Shown in pieces: positions 17,980 through 25,423 of a DNA stretch of 64,000 bases. The translations under genes and the position numbers were made by a program. Positions within the stretch are counted from its first letter, which is position 1; the number at the start of each line of letters is the position of its first letter. The notes below the pieces were generated by a model. It ran no database searches, was not told the DNA's origin, and saw only the letters and a list, made by a program, of their open reading frames with translations. Where the stretch lies: contig NZ_CP071454.1 of the NCBI RefSeq assembly GCF_017352135.1, positions 1,328,501 through 1,392,500 on the forward strand. The letters run 5' to 3'. The stretch comes from Rhizobium lentis. Its GTDB lineage: Bacteria > Pseudomonadota > Alphaproteobacteria > Rhizobiales > Rhizobiaceae.

Positions 17980-18717
17980 TCACCGCGGGCGGCCGTGCAG
18001 CGGCTCGGCCCGGTGCCAGTTCTCCAGGATCCGGCCGTCGGTGTGTTTCTGCTGCGCCCAGCGAATGCCGTTCGAGATCACCTTGTGAACGGTCTTGGCG
18101 TGATAGATCGGATAAGTCTCGTGGCCGGGGCTGAAGAAGAAGATGCGTCCGCGGCCACGCTGGAACGTGCATCCGCTGCGGAATACCTCGCCGCCCGAAT
18201 ACCAGGAGATGAACACCAGTTCGTCCGGCTGAGGGATGTCGAAGGGTTCGCCGTACATTTCCGAGGCATTGACCTCGAAATAGGGCGGCAGCCCCTCGGC
18301 GATCGGATGCGACGGGTTGACCACCCAGACGCGTTCCAGATCGCCGTCCGGCGTCTCGCGCCAGGAGAGGTTCGCATTGGTGCCCATCAGCCGGCGGAAG
18401 AGCTTCGAATGGTGGCCGGAATGCAGCACCAGCAGGCCCATGCCCTTCAGCACACGCTGCTGCACACGATCGATCAGCCCGTCGCTGACCTCCTCATGCG
18501 CCATATGGCCCCACCAGAGCAGCACGTCGGTATCGTTGAGCACGCTGTCCGGCAAGCCCTCGTCGGGATCGTCAAGCGTGCCACGGCGGATTTCGAAATC
18601 CGGATGGGCAATGCCGGCGGCAATCGCGCCGTCGATGCGATCCGGATAGATATCCTGGACCTCCTTGTGAAGCTGCTCGTGGCGTCCTTCGTTCCAGATC
18701 GTAACCTTGATCGTCAT
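17980..18717 (-). CDS. ThuA-domain protein
   Basis: A 245-residue ThuA-like protein (class I glutamine-amidotransferase-like fold). Visible family stretches are TIWNEGRHEQLHKEVQDIYP, TDVLLWWGHMAHEEVSD, LLVLHSGHHSKLFRRLMG, EMYGEPFDIPQPDELVFIS and FFFSPGHETYPIYH. The start gives MTIKVTIWNEG. ThuA was named from Sinorhizobium meliloti trehalose/maltose utilisation (thuEFGKAB), where ThuA and the dehydrogenase ThuB act in a 3-keto-disaccharide route. Here it is the last gene of an ABC transporter operon, 16 bp after the ATPase, with a Gfo/Idh/MocA dehydrogenase divergent at the other end. The gene order resembles thu, but the sugar here is unproven. Confidence 0.85.
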   Translation of the reverse strand: MTIKVTIWNEGRHEQLHKEVQDIYPDRIDGAIAAGIAHPDFEIRRGTLDDPDEGLPDSVLNDTDVLLWWGHMAHEEVSDGLIDRVQQRVLKGMGLLVLHSGHHSKLFRRLMGTNANLSWRETPDGDLERVWVVNPSHPIAEGLPPYFEVNASEMYGEPFDIPQPDELVFISWYSGGEVFRSGCTFQRGRGRIFFFSPGHETYPIYHAKTVHKVISNGIRWAQQKHTDGRILENWHRAEPLHGRPR

Positions 18718-18733
18718 GTCATTCCTCGATGTT

Positions 18734-19816
18734 TCAGGCTTTGGCCGGACGGACGACCCGACCAGCGGAATCAAACAGATGGCAGGCCGCGCGCTCGGCA
18801 GTGAGCGAGACACGGTCGCCAGGGCGGATCGTCATGTCGCCCTCGGCCCGCACGACGATTGGCTGCTGCTGCGAACCAACAGTCAGATAGGTTTCCACAC
18901 CAAGCCGCTCGACGATGACGACCTCGGCGGAAAAATCGCCCTGCCCATTTGACGCGAGTTTCAGGTGTTCGGGCCGGATGCCGAGCTTTGCTTCACCCTG
19001 GGGCACAGAACCGTTCGCATCCGAGAGATCGATCGCGAGTCCGAGAGGGCTTTCCAGATGCACCTTGCCAGTATCCCGGCGCGTCGCCGTCATCGGCAGC
19101 ACATTCATCTTCGGCGAACCGATGAAGGTCGCCACGAACTCATTATCCGGCTGATGATAAAGCGCCATCGGCGCGCCCTGTTGGGCGACGACACCCTTGT
19201 TCAGCACGACGATACGGTCGGCCATCGTCATCGCCTCCACCTGATCGTGGGTGACGTAGACGACGGTCGCCTTCAGCTCGCGGTGCAAGCGCTGCAGCTC
19301 GCCGCGCATCTGTACCCTGAGCGCCGAATCGAGGTTCGACAGCGGCTCGTCGAACAGGATCAGCGACGGCTTCTTGATGATGGCGCGGCCGATCGCCACG
19401 CGCTGGCGCTGGCCGCCGGAAAGGGCAGCTGGGCGGCGGTCGAGATAGTCGGTGAGCTGCAGGATCTCAGCCACCCCTTCCACCTGCCGGCGTATCTCGG
19501 CCTCCGGGACCTTCTTCAAGCTGAGGGAGAAACCGATGTTTTCGGCAACGGTCATATGCGGATAGAGCGCATAGGACTGGAACACCATGGCGATGCCGCG
19601 CTTGTCAGGGGGCACATCGTTGATGCGCTTGCCATTGAGGACGAGGTCGCCCTCGTCGATGCCTTCGAGGCCGGCGATCATGCGCAGGAGCGTCGACTTT
19701 CCGCATCCGGACGGACCGACGAAAACGGCGAATTCCCTGTCTTCCACGGTGATGTCGACACCCTTGATGACCTCGAGCGCGCCGTAGAATTTGCGAACGT
19801 TTCTGAGATTGATCAT
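18734..19816 (-). CDS. Sugar ABC transporter ATP-binding protein (MalK/UgpC type)
   Basis: A 360-residue CUT1-family ATPase. The Walker A motif is GPSGCGKST (about residues 33-41), Q-loop FQSYALYPHMTV, signature LSGGQRQRVAIGRAI (about 134-148), Walker B ILFDEPLSNLD and the switch His in VYVTHDQVEAM. The C-terminal TOBE region (GIRPEHLKLA, RPGDRVSLTAE) is the regulatory domain of the MalK group. It energises the two permeases encoded directly upstream and lies 18 bp after the second one. Confidence 0.95.
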   Translation of the reverse strand: MINLRNVRKFYGALEVIKGVDITVEDREFAVFVGPSGCGKSTLLRMIAGLEGIDEGDLVLNGKRINDVPPDKRGIAMVFQSYALYPHMTVAENIGFSLSLKKVPEAEIRRQVEGVAEILQLTDYLDRRPAALSGGQRQRVAIGRAIIKKPSLILFDEPLSNLDSALRVQMRGELQRLHRELKATVVYVTHDQVEAMTMADRIVVLNKGVVAQQGAPMALYHQPDNEFVATFIGSPKMNVLPMTATRRDTGKVHLESPLGLAIDLSDANGSVPQGEAKLGIRPEHLKLASNGQGDFSAEVVIVERLGVETYLTVGSQQQPIVVRAEGDMTIRPGDRVSLTAERAACHLFDSAGRVVRPAKA

Positions 19817-19834
19817 CGGTTTCTCTTTCTGATC

Positions 19835-20746
19835 TCAGCCCTTCACACCGCCCGACAACGTCTGGACGAGGAAGCGCCGCGCAAAGCCGAAGGCGACGAC
19901 GGCAGGCAGCAGGTAGATGAAGGCGAGCGCCGTCAGCAGGCCGTAGTCGATCTCATTGATGCGCAGGAAGGCGCGGAAGAGACCGAGCGGCAGCGTCTGC
20001 AGTTCCGGGGACGACAGGAAGATAAGCGGTAGCAGGAAATCGCCCCAGGCCGACATGAAGGCGAAGAGCCCTGCGGCCGCCAATCCCGGCAGCGCCAGCG
20101 GGATCAGCACCCGGCGGATGCGCTGAACGAGCGTCGCCCCGTCCATCAGCGCCGCCTCTTCGTAATCCCTGGGCAGCCCGTCGAAGAAGGTCTTCATGAT
20201 CCAGAGCGCCAGCGGCAATTGCATTGTTGCCAGCACCAGGATCAGCCCGAGATAGCCGTCGATGAAGCCGGTCCAGCGCATGATGTCGCGGGCATAGCTG
20301 CCGAAGACCGGCCGCAGCACCGCCGCTTCTGCATTGTTCAGCGTCAGCAGGAACTTGTAGAGCGGCACGACGAGCGCCGTCGGCGGCAGCACGCGGATGA
20401 GCAGGATCGCGTAGAGGAAAGGCAGCTTCCACCAGGCCCTGGTGCGCGACAGCGCATAACCTCCGAGCCCCGAAAGCACCATGACGAGCAAAGTGGCGCT
20501 GCCGACCACGAAGAGCGAGTTGAACAGCCACTTGGCGCCGTCCTCCTTGCTGAACACTCTCACATAATTGGCCAAGGTCCACTGCTCCGGCCAATGGAGA
20601 AAAAGCTGCGCATTGCCGTCGAACGAGGCGAGCAGCACCCAGAAGAACGGTACGGCGCAGAAGATCGAGATCAGCGACAAGGTCGCATAGGCAATGAGAT
20701 CGGAACGACCCTTGTTTGCGCTCTCGCTCGGGGAAACGACGGCCAT
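19835..20746 (-). CDS. Sugar ABC transporter permease (MalG type)
   Basis: A 303-residue inner-membrane permease of the CUT1 family with about six membrane helices. The EAA loop that contacts the ATPase is EEAALMDGATLVQRIRRVLIP (about residues 195-215). A periplasmic loop after helix 1 (ASFDGNAQLFLHWPEQWTLANYV) is typical of MalG-like subunits. It starts one base after the stop of the other permease, so the two are translated together. The sugar is not shown by the sequence. Confidence 0.93.
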   Translation of the reverse strand: MAVVSPSESANKGRSDLIAYATLSLISIFCAVPFFWVLLASFDGNAQLFLHWPEQWTLANYVRVFSKEDGAKWLFNSLFVVGSATLLVMVLSGLGGYALSRTRAWWKLPFLYAILLIRVLPPTALVVPLYKFLLTLNNAEAAVLRPVFGSYARDIMRWTGFIDGYLGLILVLATMQLPLALWIMKTFFDGLPRDYEEAALMDGATLVQRIRRVLIPLALPGLAAAGLFAFMSAWGDFLLPLIFLSSPELQTLPLGLFRAFLRINEIDYGLLTALAFIYLLPAVVAFGFARRFLVQTLSGGVKG

Positions 20747-20747
20747 C

Positions 20748-21635
20748 TCAGACCTCCACCTTCATGGCCCGGACATAGGCAATGCCGAGGATCAGCGAGA
20801 TCACCAGCGCGACGACGGCGACCGCGGCCCCATATCCCAGCTGGAACGCCGTGAAGGACTGGTTGTAGATATAGATGCTGACGACCTCGGTTGCCCCGCC
20901 AGGTCCGCCGCGCGTCAGCGCATAGACGAGACCGAAGACGGCGATGGTGGAGACGGCCGATATCAGCATGTAGAGCAGGATCGTCGGCATCATCAGCGGC
21001 AGGGTGATGCGGCGGAACATCTGCGAAGGTGTCGCCCCGTCCATGCGGGCCGCCTCGTATATCTCGGCCGGAATGGTGCTGAGGCCGGCCGTCAGCAGGA
21101 TCATCGCCGTGGCGATGCCGCGCCAGGTATTGACGATGATGATCATCGACAGCGGAAAGACCTGCAGCCAGTCGGCTGGAGTGACGCCGAAGAAGCTGAC
21201 GATGCGGCTGAGGGTGGCATTCTCGCCGCCCGCCAGCATCGAAATCCACATGAAGCCGGCGACGACTTCCGGAGCGGCGTTCGGCAGCAGGATGATCGAC
21301 GAGAAGAGCCTGCGGAAGCGGATCGGCCGACGCAGCGCCATGGCCGAGATCAGGCCGAGCACGAATTGGCCGATGACGGCCGACCCGATGACGAAGACGA
21401 AGGTGACGAACAGCGCGTTCCAGAACTTCGCGTCGTTGAAGAGCCGGGTATAGTTCCTGAAGCCGACGAAACGCGGTCGAAGTGCCGCCGCGCCGGTCAG
21501 CGCCTCGTTGGTGAAACTCAGATAGACGGAATAGATGGCCGGATAGATGACGAAGGCCAGAAGCAGCACGAGCGAAGGCAGCAGGATCAGCAGCCATTGC
21601 CGCTCGGCGCGTTTTTCATGAGAGTTTCGGGCCAT
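20748..21635 (-). CDS. Sugar ABC transporter permease (MalF type)
   Basis: A 295-residue CUT1 permease. It begins MARNSHEKRAERQWLLILLP, has about six membrane helices, and carries the EAA loop YEAARMDGATPSQMFRRITLP at about residues 190-210. FLFIYPAIYSVYLSFTN-like sequence (FVIYPAIYSVYLSFTNEALTG) in helix 1 is typical of MalF-group subunits. It is 77 bp after the binding-protein gene and pairs with the MalG-type gene downstream. Confidence 0.93.
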   Translation of the reverse strand: MARNSHEKRAERQWLLILLPSLVLLLAFVIYPAIYSVYLSFTNEALTGAAALRPRFVGFRNYTRLFNDAKFWNALFVTFVFVIGSAVIGQFVLGLISAMALRRPIRFRRLFSSIILLPNAAPEVVAGFMWISMLAGGENATLSRIVSFFGVTPADWLQVFPLSMIIIVNTWRGIATAMILLTAGLSTIPAEIYEAARMDGATPSQMFRRITLPLMMPTILLYMLISAVSTIAVFGLVYALTRGGPGGATEVVSIYIYNQSFTAFQLGYGAAVAVVALVISLILGIAYVRAMKVEV

Positions 21636-21712
21636 GGAAGCTCACAACTGAACGAATGAACCCCGAACGCGGCGATGGACGCCGCGCTCCGGGAGAAGGC
21701 AGAGACGAGCCT

Positions 21713-23005
21713 TTACTTGACCATGTCGTCGCCGAGCGTTTCCTTGACGTAGTCGGCAAGGATCTTCTGGGCGCCGGCGGCGTCGGTTTCCTTGCGCAGC
21801 AGCGCTTCGGTGGCGCGCGCGACACCTTCCGCCACCGTGCCGAAGCCGGAAGCCTGCTTCAGGAACACGCCGTTCTCGGCCGCCGCATGGATCGGAACCA
21901 GTTCCGTCAGCTTCTGGAAGTCGGCATTCTTCGCAGCGTCCTTGCTGGCCGGAATGTTGCCGATGCGGGCGGCATAGGACACCTGCGTTTCGATGGAGCC
22001 GATCTCCATCAGCGCCTTGATCGCAAGCTCGGTGTTGGCCGATTTGGCATTGACGGCCCACGGCGCAGCAAGGTTGGCGAGCACGTACTGGCCGCTGTTC
22101 TGGCCGGGAACCGTCCATGTGCCGACCACCTTCGTTACCTCGGGAATGGGATTCTTGCTTTCGCGGCCCCAGTCGAAAATGTAGCACCATGAGCCGCAGG
22201 TGGTGGCGGCAAGCTTACCTTCCGGGAACATCTGGTATTTCGGCACGACCCAGGGCTCGGGTCCGAGCAGCGGCTGGGTCGGCATCAGATCCTTGTCGAT
22301 CAGTTCCTTATAGACGCCAAACACATCCTTGATACCCTCACCATTGAGATCGAGCTTGCCATCGGCATCGACGAGCTGCGGCGTCTTTGAGCCGACGAGC
22401 AGGTGCTGGAAGCCCTCGTCGAAGGCGCCGCTTCCCCAGGAAACGCCCGCCGGGAAGAGCAGGCCGTAGGCGCCAGTCTTCTGCTTGATTTCAGCCGCCC
22501 GATCGAGAAGCTCGCGCCAGGTCTTTGGCTGTTCGGTGGAGATGCCGGCCTTTTCGAGAACGTCCTTGCGGTAATAGATTTCCTGGATGCCGAGCATGAA
22601 GGGCATCACATAGGTTTCGCCATCCGGGCTGATGGCAAGCGCCTTGGCGACGTCATAGAGATTGGCGTAGCCGTCCCAGGCCTTGAACTCCTTGGTAACG
22701 GGCGCGAGATAGCCGGCCTCCACCATGTCGGCGACAGCGGCCGTCGTGGGAATGGAGAACAGGTCGGGCGCATTGCCGGCGCCGAGCTCAGTCAGCAGCT
22801 TCGTCAGGTAATCCTTGTCGGGGGCCGGATATTCGACGACCTCAACGGTGACCCCGTATTTCTTCTCGATCCGCTCGACCGTCGACTTCATCGCGTCGAT
22901 GCCGGCCTGACCGTGATTTGCAATGCGGATTATTTCAGCCTGCGCCAGCGTCGAAACCGCGCTCAGCAGAATGGCGCACAGGCCACCAAGAACCGTTTTC
23001 TTCAA
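21713..23005 (-). CDS. Sugar ABC transporter substrate-binding protein
   Basis: A 430-residue periplasmic binding protein of the CUT1 type. I use the TTG at 23005 (LKKTVLGGLCAILLSAVSTL), because GGGGAGGAC lies just before it; the upstream in-frame ATG would put a long charged stretch before the signal peptide. The signal sequence ends at LAQA before EIIRIANHGQAG. Hallmarks of extracellular solute-binding family 1 follow: GNAPDLFSIPTTAAVADMV, YVMPFMLGIQEIYYRKDVL and EGKLAATTCGSWCY. It heads a five-gene operon (binding protein, two permeases, ATPase, ThuA). The ligand is unknown, although the ThuA partner suggests a disaccharide. Confidence 0.9.
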   Translation of the reverse strand: MKKTVLGGLCAILLSAVSTLAQAEIIRIANHGQAGIDAMKSTVERIEKKYGVTVEVVEYPAPDKDYLTKLLTELGAGNAPDLFSIPTTAAVADMVEAGYLAPVTKEFKAWDGYANLYDVAKALAISPDGETYVMPFMLGIQEIYYRKDVLEKAGISTEQPKTWRELLDRAAEIKQKTGAYGLLFPAGVSWGSGAFDEGFQHLLVGSKTPQLVDADGKLDLNGEGIKDVFGVYKELIDKDLMPTQPLLGPEPWVVPKYQMFPEGKLAATTCGSWCYIFDWGRESKNPIPEVTKVVGTWTVPGQNSGQYVLANLAAPWAVNAKSANTELAIKALMEIGSIETQVSYAARIGNIPASKDAAKNADFQKLTELVPIHAAAENGVFLKQASGFGTVAEGVARATEALLRKETDAAGAQKILADYVKETLGDDMVK

Positions 23006-23116
23006 CGGAAGTCCTCCCCTTTTTAGAGACGCGGCGCCCTCCAGCACCGGCCGCACGAAATGTACACGCATTCCAGTTGCTGACAAGATGGATTTTGAAG
23101 AGATTCGAGTCGCAAT

Positions 23117-23135
23117 GTTAAATTATTGATTTAAC
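23117..23135. promoter_or_regulatory. Inverted repeat in the divergent promoter, possible LacI operator
   Basis: GTTAAAT (23117-23123) and ATTTAAC (23129-23135) are exact reverse complements separated by TATTG. The site lies in the 205-bp gap between the ABC operon and the divergent dehydrogenase-lacI pair. The odd spacer is unusual for LacI proteins, so the assignment is weak. Confidence 0.4.
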
Positions 23136-23210
23136 GTAGATATGTGTGGCTTGCTTCAATCGAAAAGTTTGTGTAATCGTGTGCACAACATCTGCAGGGA
23201 GGAATTTTTC

Positions 23211-24215
23211 ATGTCTGGGAAATTGCGCCTCGGCGTCATCGGCGCCGGGTTGAAGGCTGCGGAATATGCCGCGAGTTGGGCACGGATGCCGGAGATCGAA
23301 TTCACAGCACTGGCAGACACGACCGCCGCCGCGCGCCGGCGCCTGATCGACGTCTGCCTCGCGGGTGGCGCGTACGAACCGAAGGAGTTCGAGGACTATC
23401 GCGAGATGCTCGCCGAAATGAAAAGTAAGCTCGACATCGTGTACATCTCCACCCCGCACGCTTTCCATTCCGAGCAGGCGACCGCCGTCGCCGAGGCGGG
23501 CATCGACCTCTTCCTCGAGAAGCCGATGGTAACGACCGTCGCCGAGGCCGAGCGGCTGATCGCCGCGCAGAAAAAAAGCGGTGTCACCATCGTCACCGCC
23601 TTCCAGGGCGGGCTGTCGCCGCTGGTGCTCGATACCCGCCGGCGGGCGCTGGCCGGTGAGTTCGGCGAGCTAATCGCCATATCGGGCATGATCTGGGAAA
23701 GCTGGTCTTCCAATTACGACGGCCATTGGAAGCAGCAGCCGGAGATATCAGGCGGCGGCTTCATGTTCGATACCGGCGCCCACATGATGAACACCGTGTG
23801 CCTGCTCGCCAATTCCGACTTCGACAGTGTTTCGGCCTATATGAACAATCACGGCAAACAGGTCGACATATCAACCGCCGTCTCCGCCCGGCTGAAGAAC
23901 GGAGCACTGGCGACGCTGACAGCCGCCGGCGAAGGCCCGCCCGGCTGCGCCTCCTACATTACCTTCTTCTATTCGAAGGCGATCGTGCGCATCGACGCCT
24001 GGGGTGGCTGGCGCGAAATCAGCACCGGCCGCACCGCCGAGCCGCGCGAGGAGGCCGAAATTCTCGGCAATCCCATGAAGAATTTCCTCGCCATTCGCGA
24101 AGGGAAGATGGAAAACTCCGGCTCCGTTGAAATGGGCCTCAGATTCGCTAGGCTGTGGGATGCAATCAAGGAATCGGCAGCGGCCGGCGGCGCCTCCGTC
24201 AGGATCGCCGCCTGA
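23211..24215 (+). CDS. Gfo/Idh/MocA-family oxidoreductase
   Basis: A 334-residue NAD(P)-dependent dehydrogenase of the glucose-fructose oxidoreductase family. The start ATG has AGGGAGGAA upstream; the open frame extends further but lacks a site. The Rossmann motif is GVIGAGLKAAEYA (about residues 8-20). The conserved EKP motif with the catalytic Lys appears as DLFLEKPMVTTVAEAE (about 98-113), and GGGFMFDTGAHMMN (about 180-193) carries the conserved Asp/His pair. Members oxidise sugars or inositols, often to 3-keto forms, as ThuB does in the trehalose pathway. It is divergent from the transporter-ThuA operon and precedes the lacI gene by 9 bp. Confidence 0.92.
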   Translation: MSGKLRLGVIGAGLKAAEYAASWARMPEIEFTALADTTAAARRRLIDVCLAGGAYEPKEFEDYREMLAEMKSKLDIVYISTPHAFHSEQATAVAEAGIDLFLEKPMVTTVAEAERLIAAQKKSGVTIVTAFQGGLSPLVLDTRRRALAGEFGELIAISGMIWESWSSNYDGHWKQQPEISGGGFMFDTGAHMMNTVCLLANSDFDSVSAYMNNHGKQVDISTAVSARLKNGALATLTAAGEGPPGCASYITFFYSKAIVRIDAWGGWREISTGRTAEPREEAEILGNPMKNFLAIREGKMENSGSVEMGLRFARLWDAIKESAAAGGASVRIAA

Positions 24216-24224
24216 CAGGCGAAG

Positions 24225-25223
24225 ATGAGTGGAATGAACAAGCGGCGGATAACCTCGAAAGAGCTGGCGAAACTTGCCGGCGTCTCCTCCGCCACCATAT
24301 CCCGTGCCTTCTCGCCGGATTCGCGCATCGGCCGCGCAACGCGCGACCGCATTCTCGCCGTTGCCCGTGAATATGGCTACCAGCCGAATGCTATCGCCCG
24401 ATCGCTGAACAATCAGCGATCGCGTCTCGTCGCCCTCGTCGTCAACGCCATCGGCAACCCCTGCGAGGCCGAGGAGCAGCAGCTTCTTGTCCACCGCCTG
24501 CAGGCGCGGCAGCTGCTGCCGATCATCCTCTGCTGTGCGGATCATTCCGACCGACTGCAACTGATGCGGCTAGCCTCCACCTATCAGGTGGATCACGTCG
24601 TCATCTTTTCCGACATGGTTTCGATGCAGGATGCCGTTGATATTTTCCACACGACCAAGCCGATCATCGTCTCCTTCGAGCCGCTCGAAACCGAAAGCGT
24701 CTCCTCGATCCGCATCGACGGCTCCAAGGCCGCCGACGAGATCATCGACAAGATCGCCCGGGACGGCAAGAAGCGCTTCGCCTATCTCTCCGGCACCAAT
24801 TCGAGCTGGATCGACAAGCTGAGGCGCGGATGGTTCGCCGAAGCGCTCGCCAAACGCGGCCTTGCCTTCGAAGCACAGGCCTTCGGCGATTATTCCTATG
24901 ATTCCGGCTTCAAGGAAGCTGTGCTCCTGCTGCACCGAGACAAGATCGATGCCATCATCTGCGGCAACGACGTCATGGCGATCGGCGCACGCGATGCCGC
25001 GCGCCGCGTGCTTGGCAAAAACACGCCGGAGGATATCGCCATCGTCGGCCAGGATGGCATCGCCATGGCCGCCTGGGATTGCAATGACCTCACGACGCTG
25101 AGCCTTGACCACACCGCTTTCATTGATGCGGTGGTCGAACTGATCGAACGCCACGACGCCGGCATCGAAGGCCCGCACAGTATCACGCTCACCTGCACCC
25201 CCCGCTGGGGCTCGACTGCCTGA
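24225..25223 (+). CDS. LacI-family transcriptional regulator
   Basis: A 332-residue LacI regulator. The DNA-binding domain is RITSKELAKLAGVSSATIS then RAFSPDSRIGRATRDRIL (about residues 7-45), with the hinge helix ARSLNNQRSR. The periplasmic-binding-protein-like core follows, with DAIICGNDVMAIGARDAAR (about 235-253) and EDIAIVGQDGIAMAAWD (about 265-281) matching the usual ligand and dimer elements. Translation may start at either of two nearby ATGs (24225 or 24234). It is co-transcribed with the dehydrogenase and probably controls the divergent transporter-ThuA operon. Confidence 0.92.
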   Translation: MSGMNKRRITSKELAKLAGVSSATISRAFSPDSRIGRATRDRILAVAREYGYQPNAIARSLNNQRSRLVALVVNAIGNPCEAEEQQLLVHRLQARQLLPIILCCADHSDRLQLMRLASTYQVDHVVIFSDMVSMQDAVDIFHTTKPIIVSFEPLETESVSSIRIDGSKAADEIIDKIARDGKKRFAYLSGTNSSWIDKLRRGWFAEALAKRGLAFEAQAFGDYSYDSGFKEAVLLLHRDKIDAIICGNDVMAIGARDAARRVLGKNTPEDIAIVGQDGIAMAAWDCNDLTTLSLDHTAFIDAVVELIERHDAGIEGPHSITLTCTPRWGSTA

Positions 25224-25356
25224 TGCATGCCATCAGAACGTATGAGGCGGTTCCGGATGACGGAATCACCGAAAAAAGCTAAAGCGCATCGCATGAATAG
25301 ATTCGACGCGAAGCGCCTGACGGCTCGCGCCCTATTGCATTAAGGAGGAATATCCG

Positions 25357-25422
25357 ATGACCCGATTCTCACGCGCGGAAGGGCGCCGCACCGCTTCTGA
25401 TGCCATGACCGGGAGAGCCTGA
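25357..25422 (+). CDS. Short upstream ORF translationally coupled to the GH2 glycosidase
   Basis: A 21-codon ORF (begins MTRFSRAEGR, ends MTGRA) has a very strong ribosome site, AAGGAGGAA, eight bases before its ATG. Its TGA stop ends at 25422 and the glycosidase ATG begins at 25424, so one ribosome could terminate and restart. It could be a leader peptide or simply a translational coupler. Evidence is position and signals only; the peptide itself resembles nothing I know. Confidence 0.45.
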   Translation: MTRFSRAEGRRTASDAMTGRA

Positions 25423-25423
25423 T

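Noticed and set aside
25240..25330. Possible dispersed repeat (AAAGCGCATCGC ... GACGCGAAGCGC) upstream of the short ORF
   Set aside because: The arms are short and imperfect; I recall similar rhizobial repeats, but the evidence here is too weak to list as a feature.
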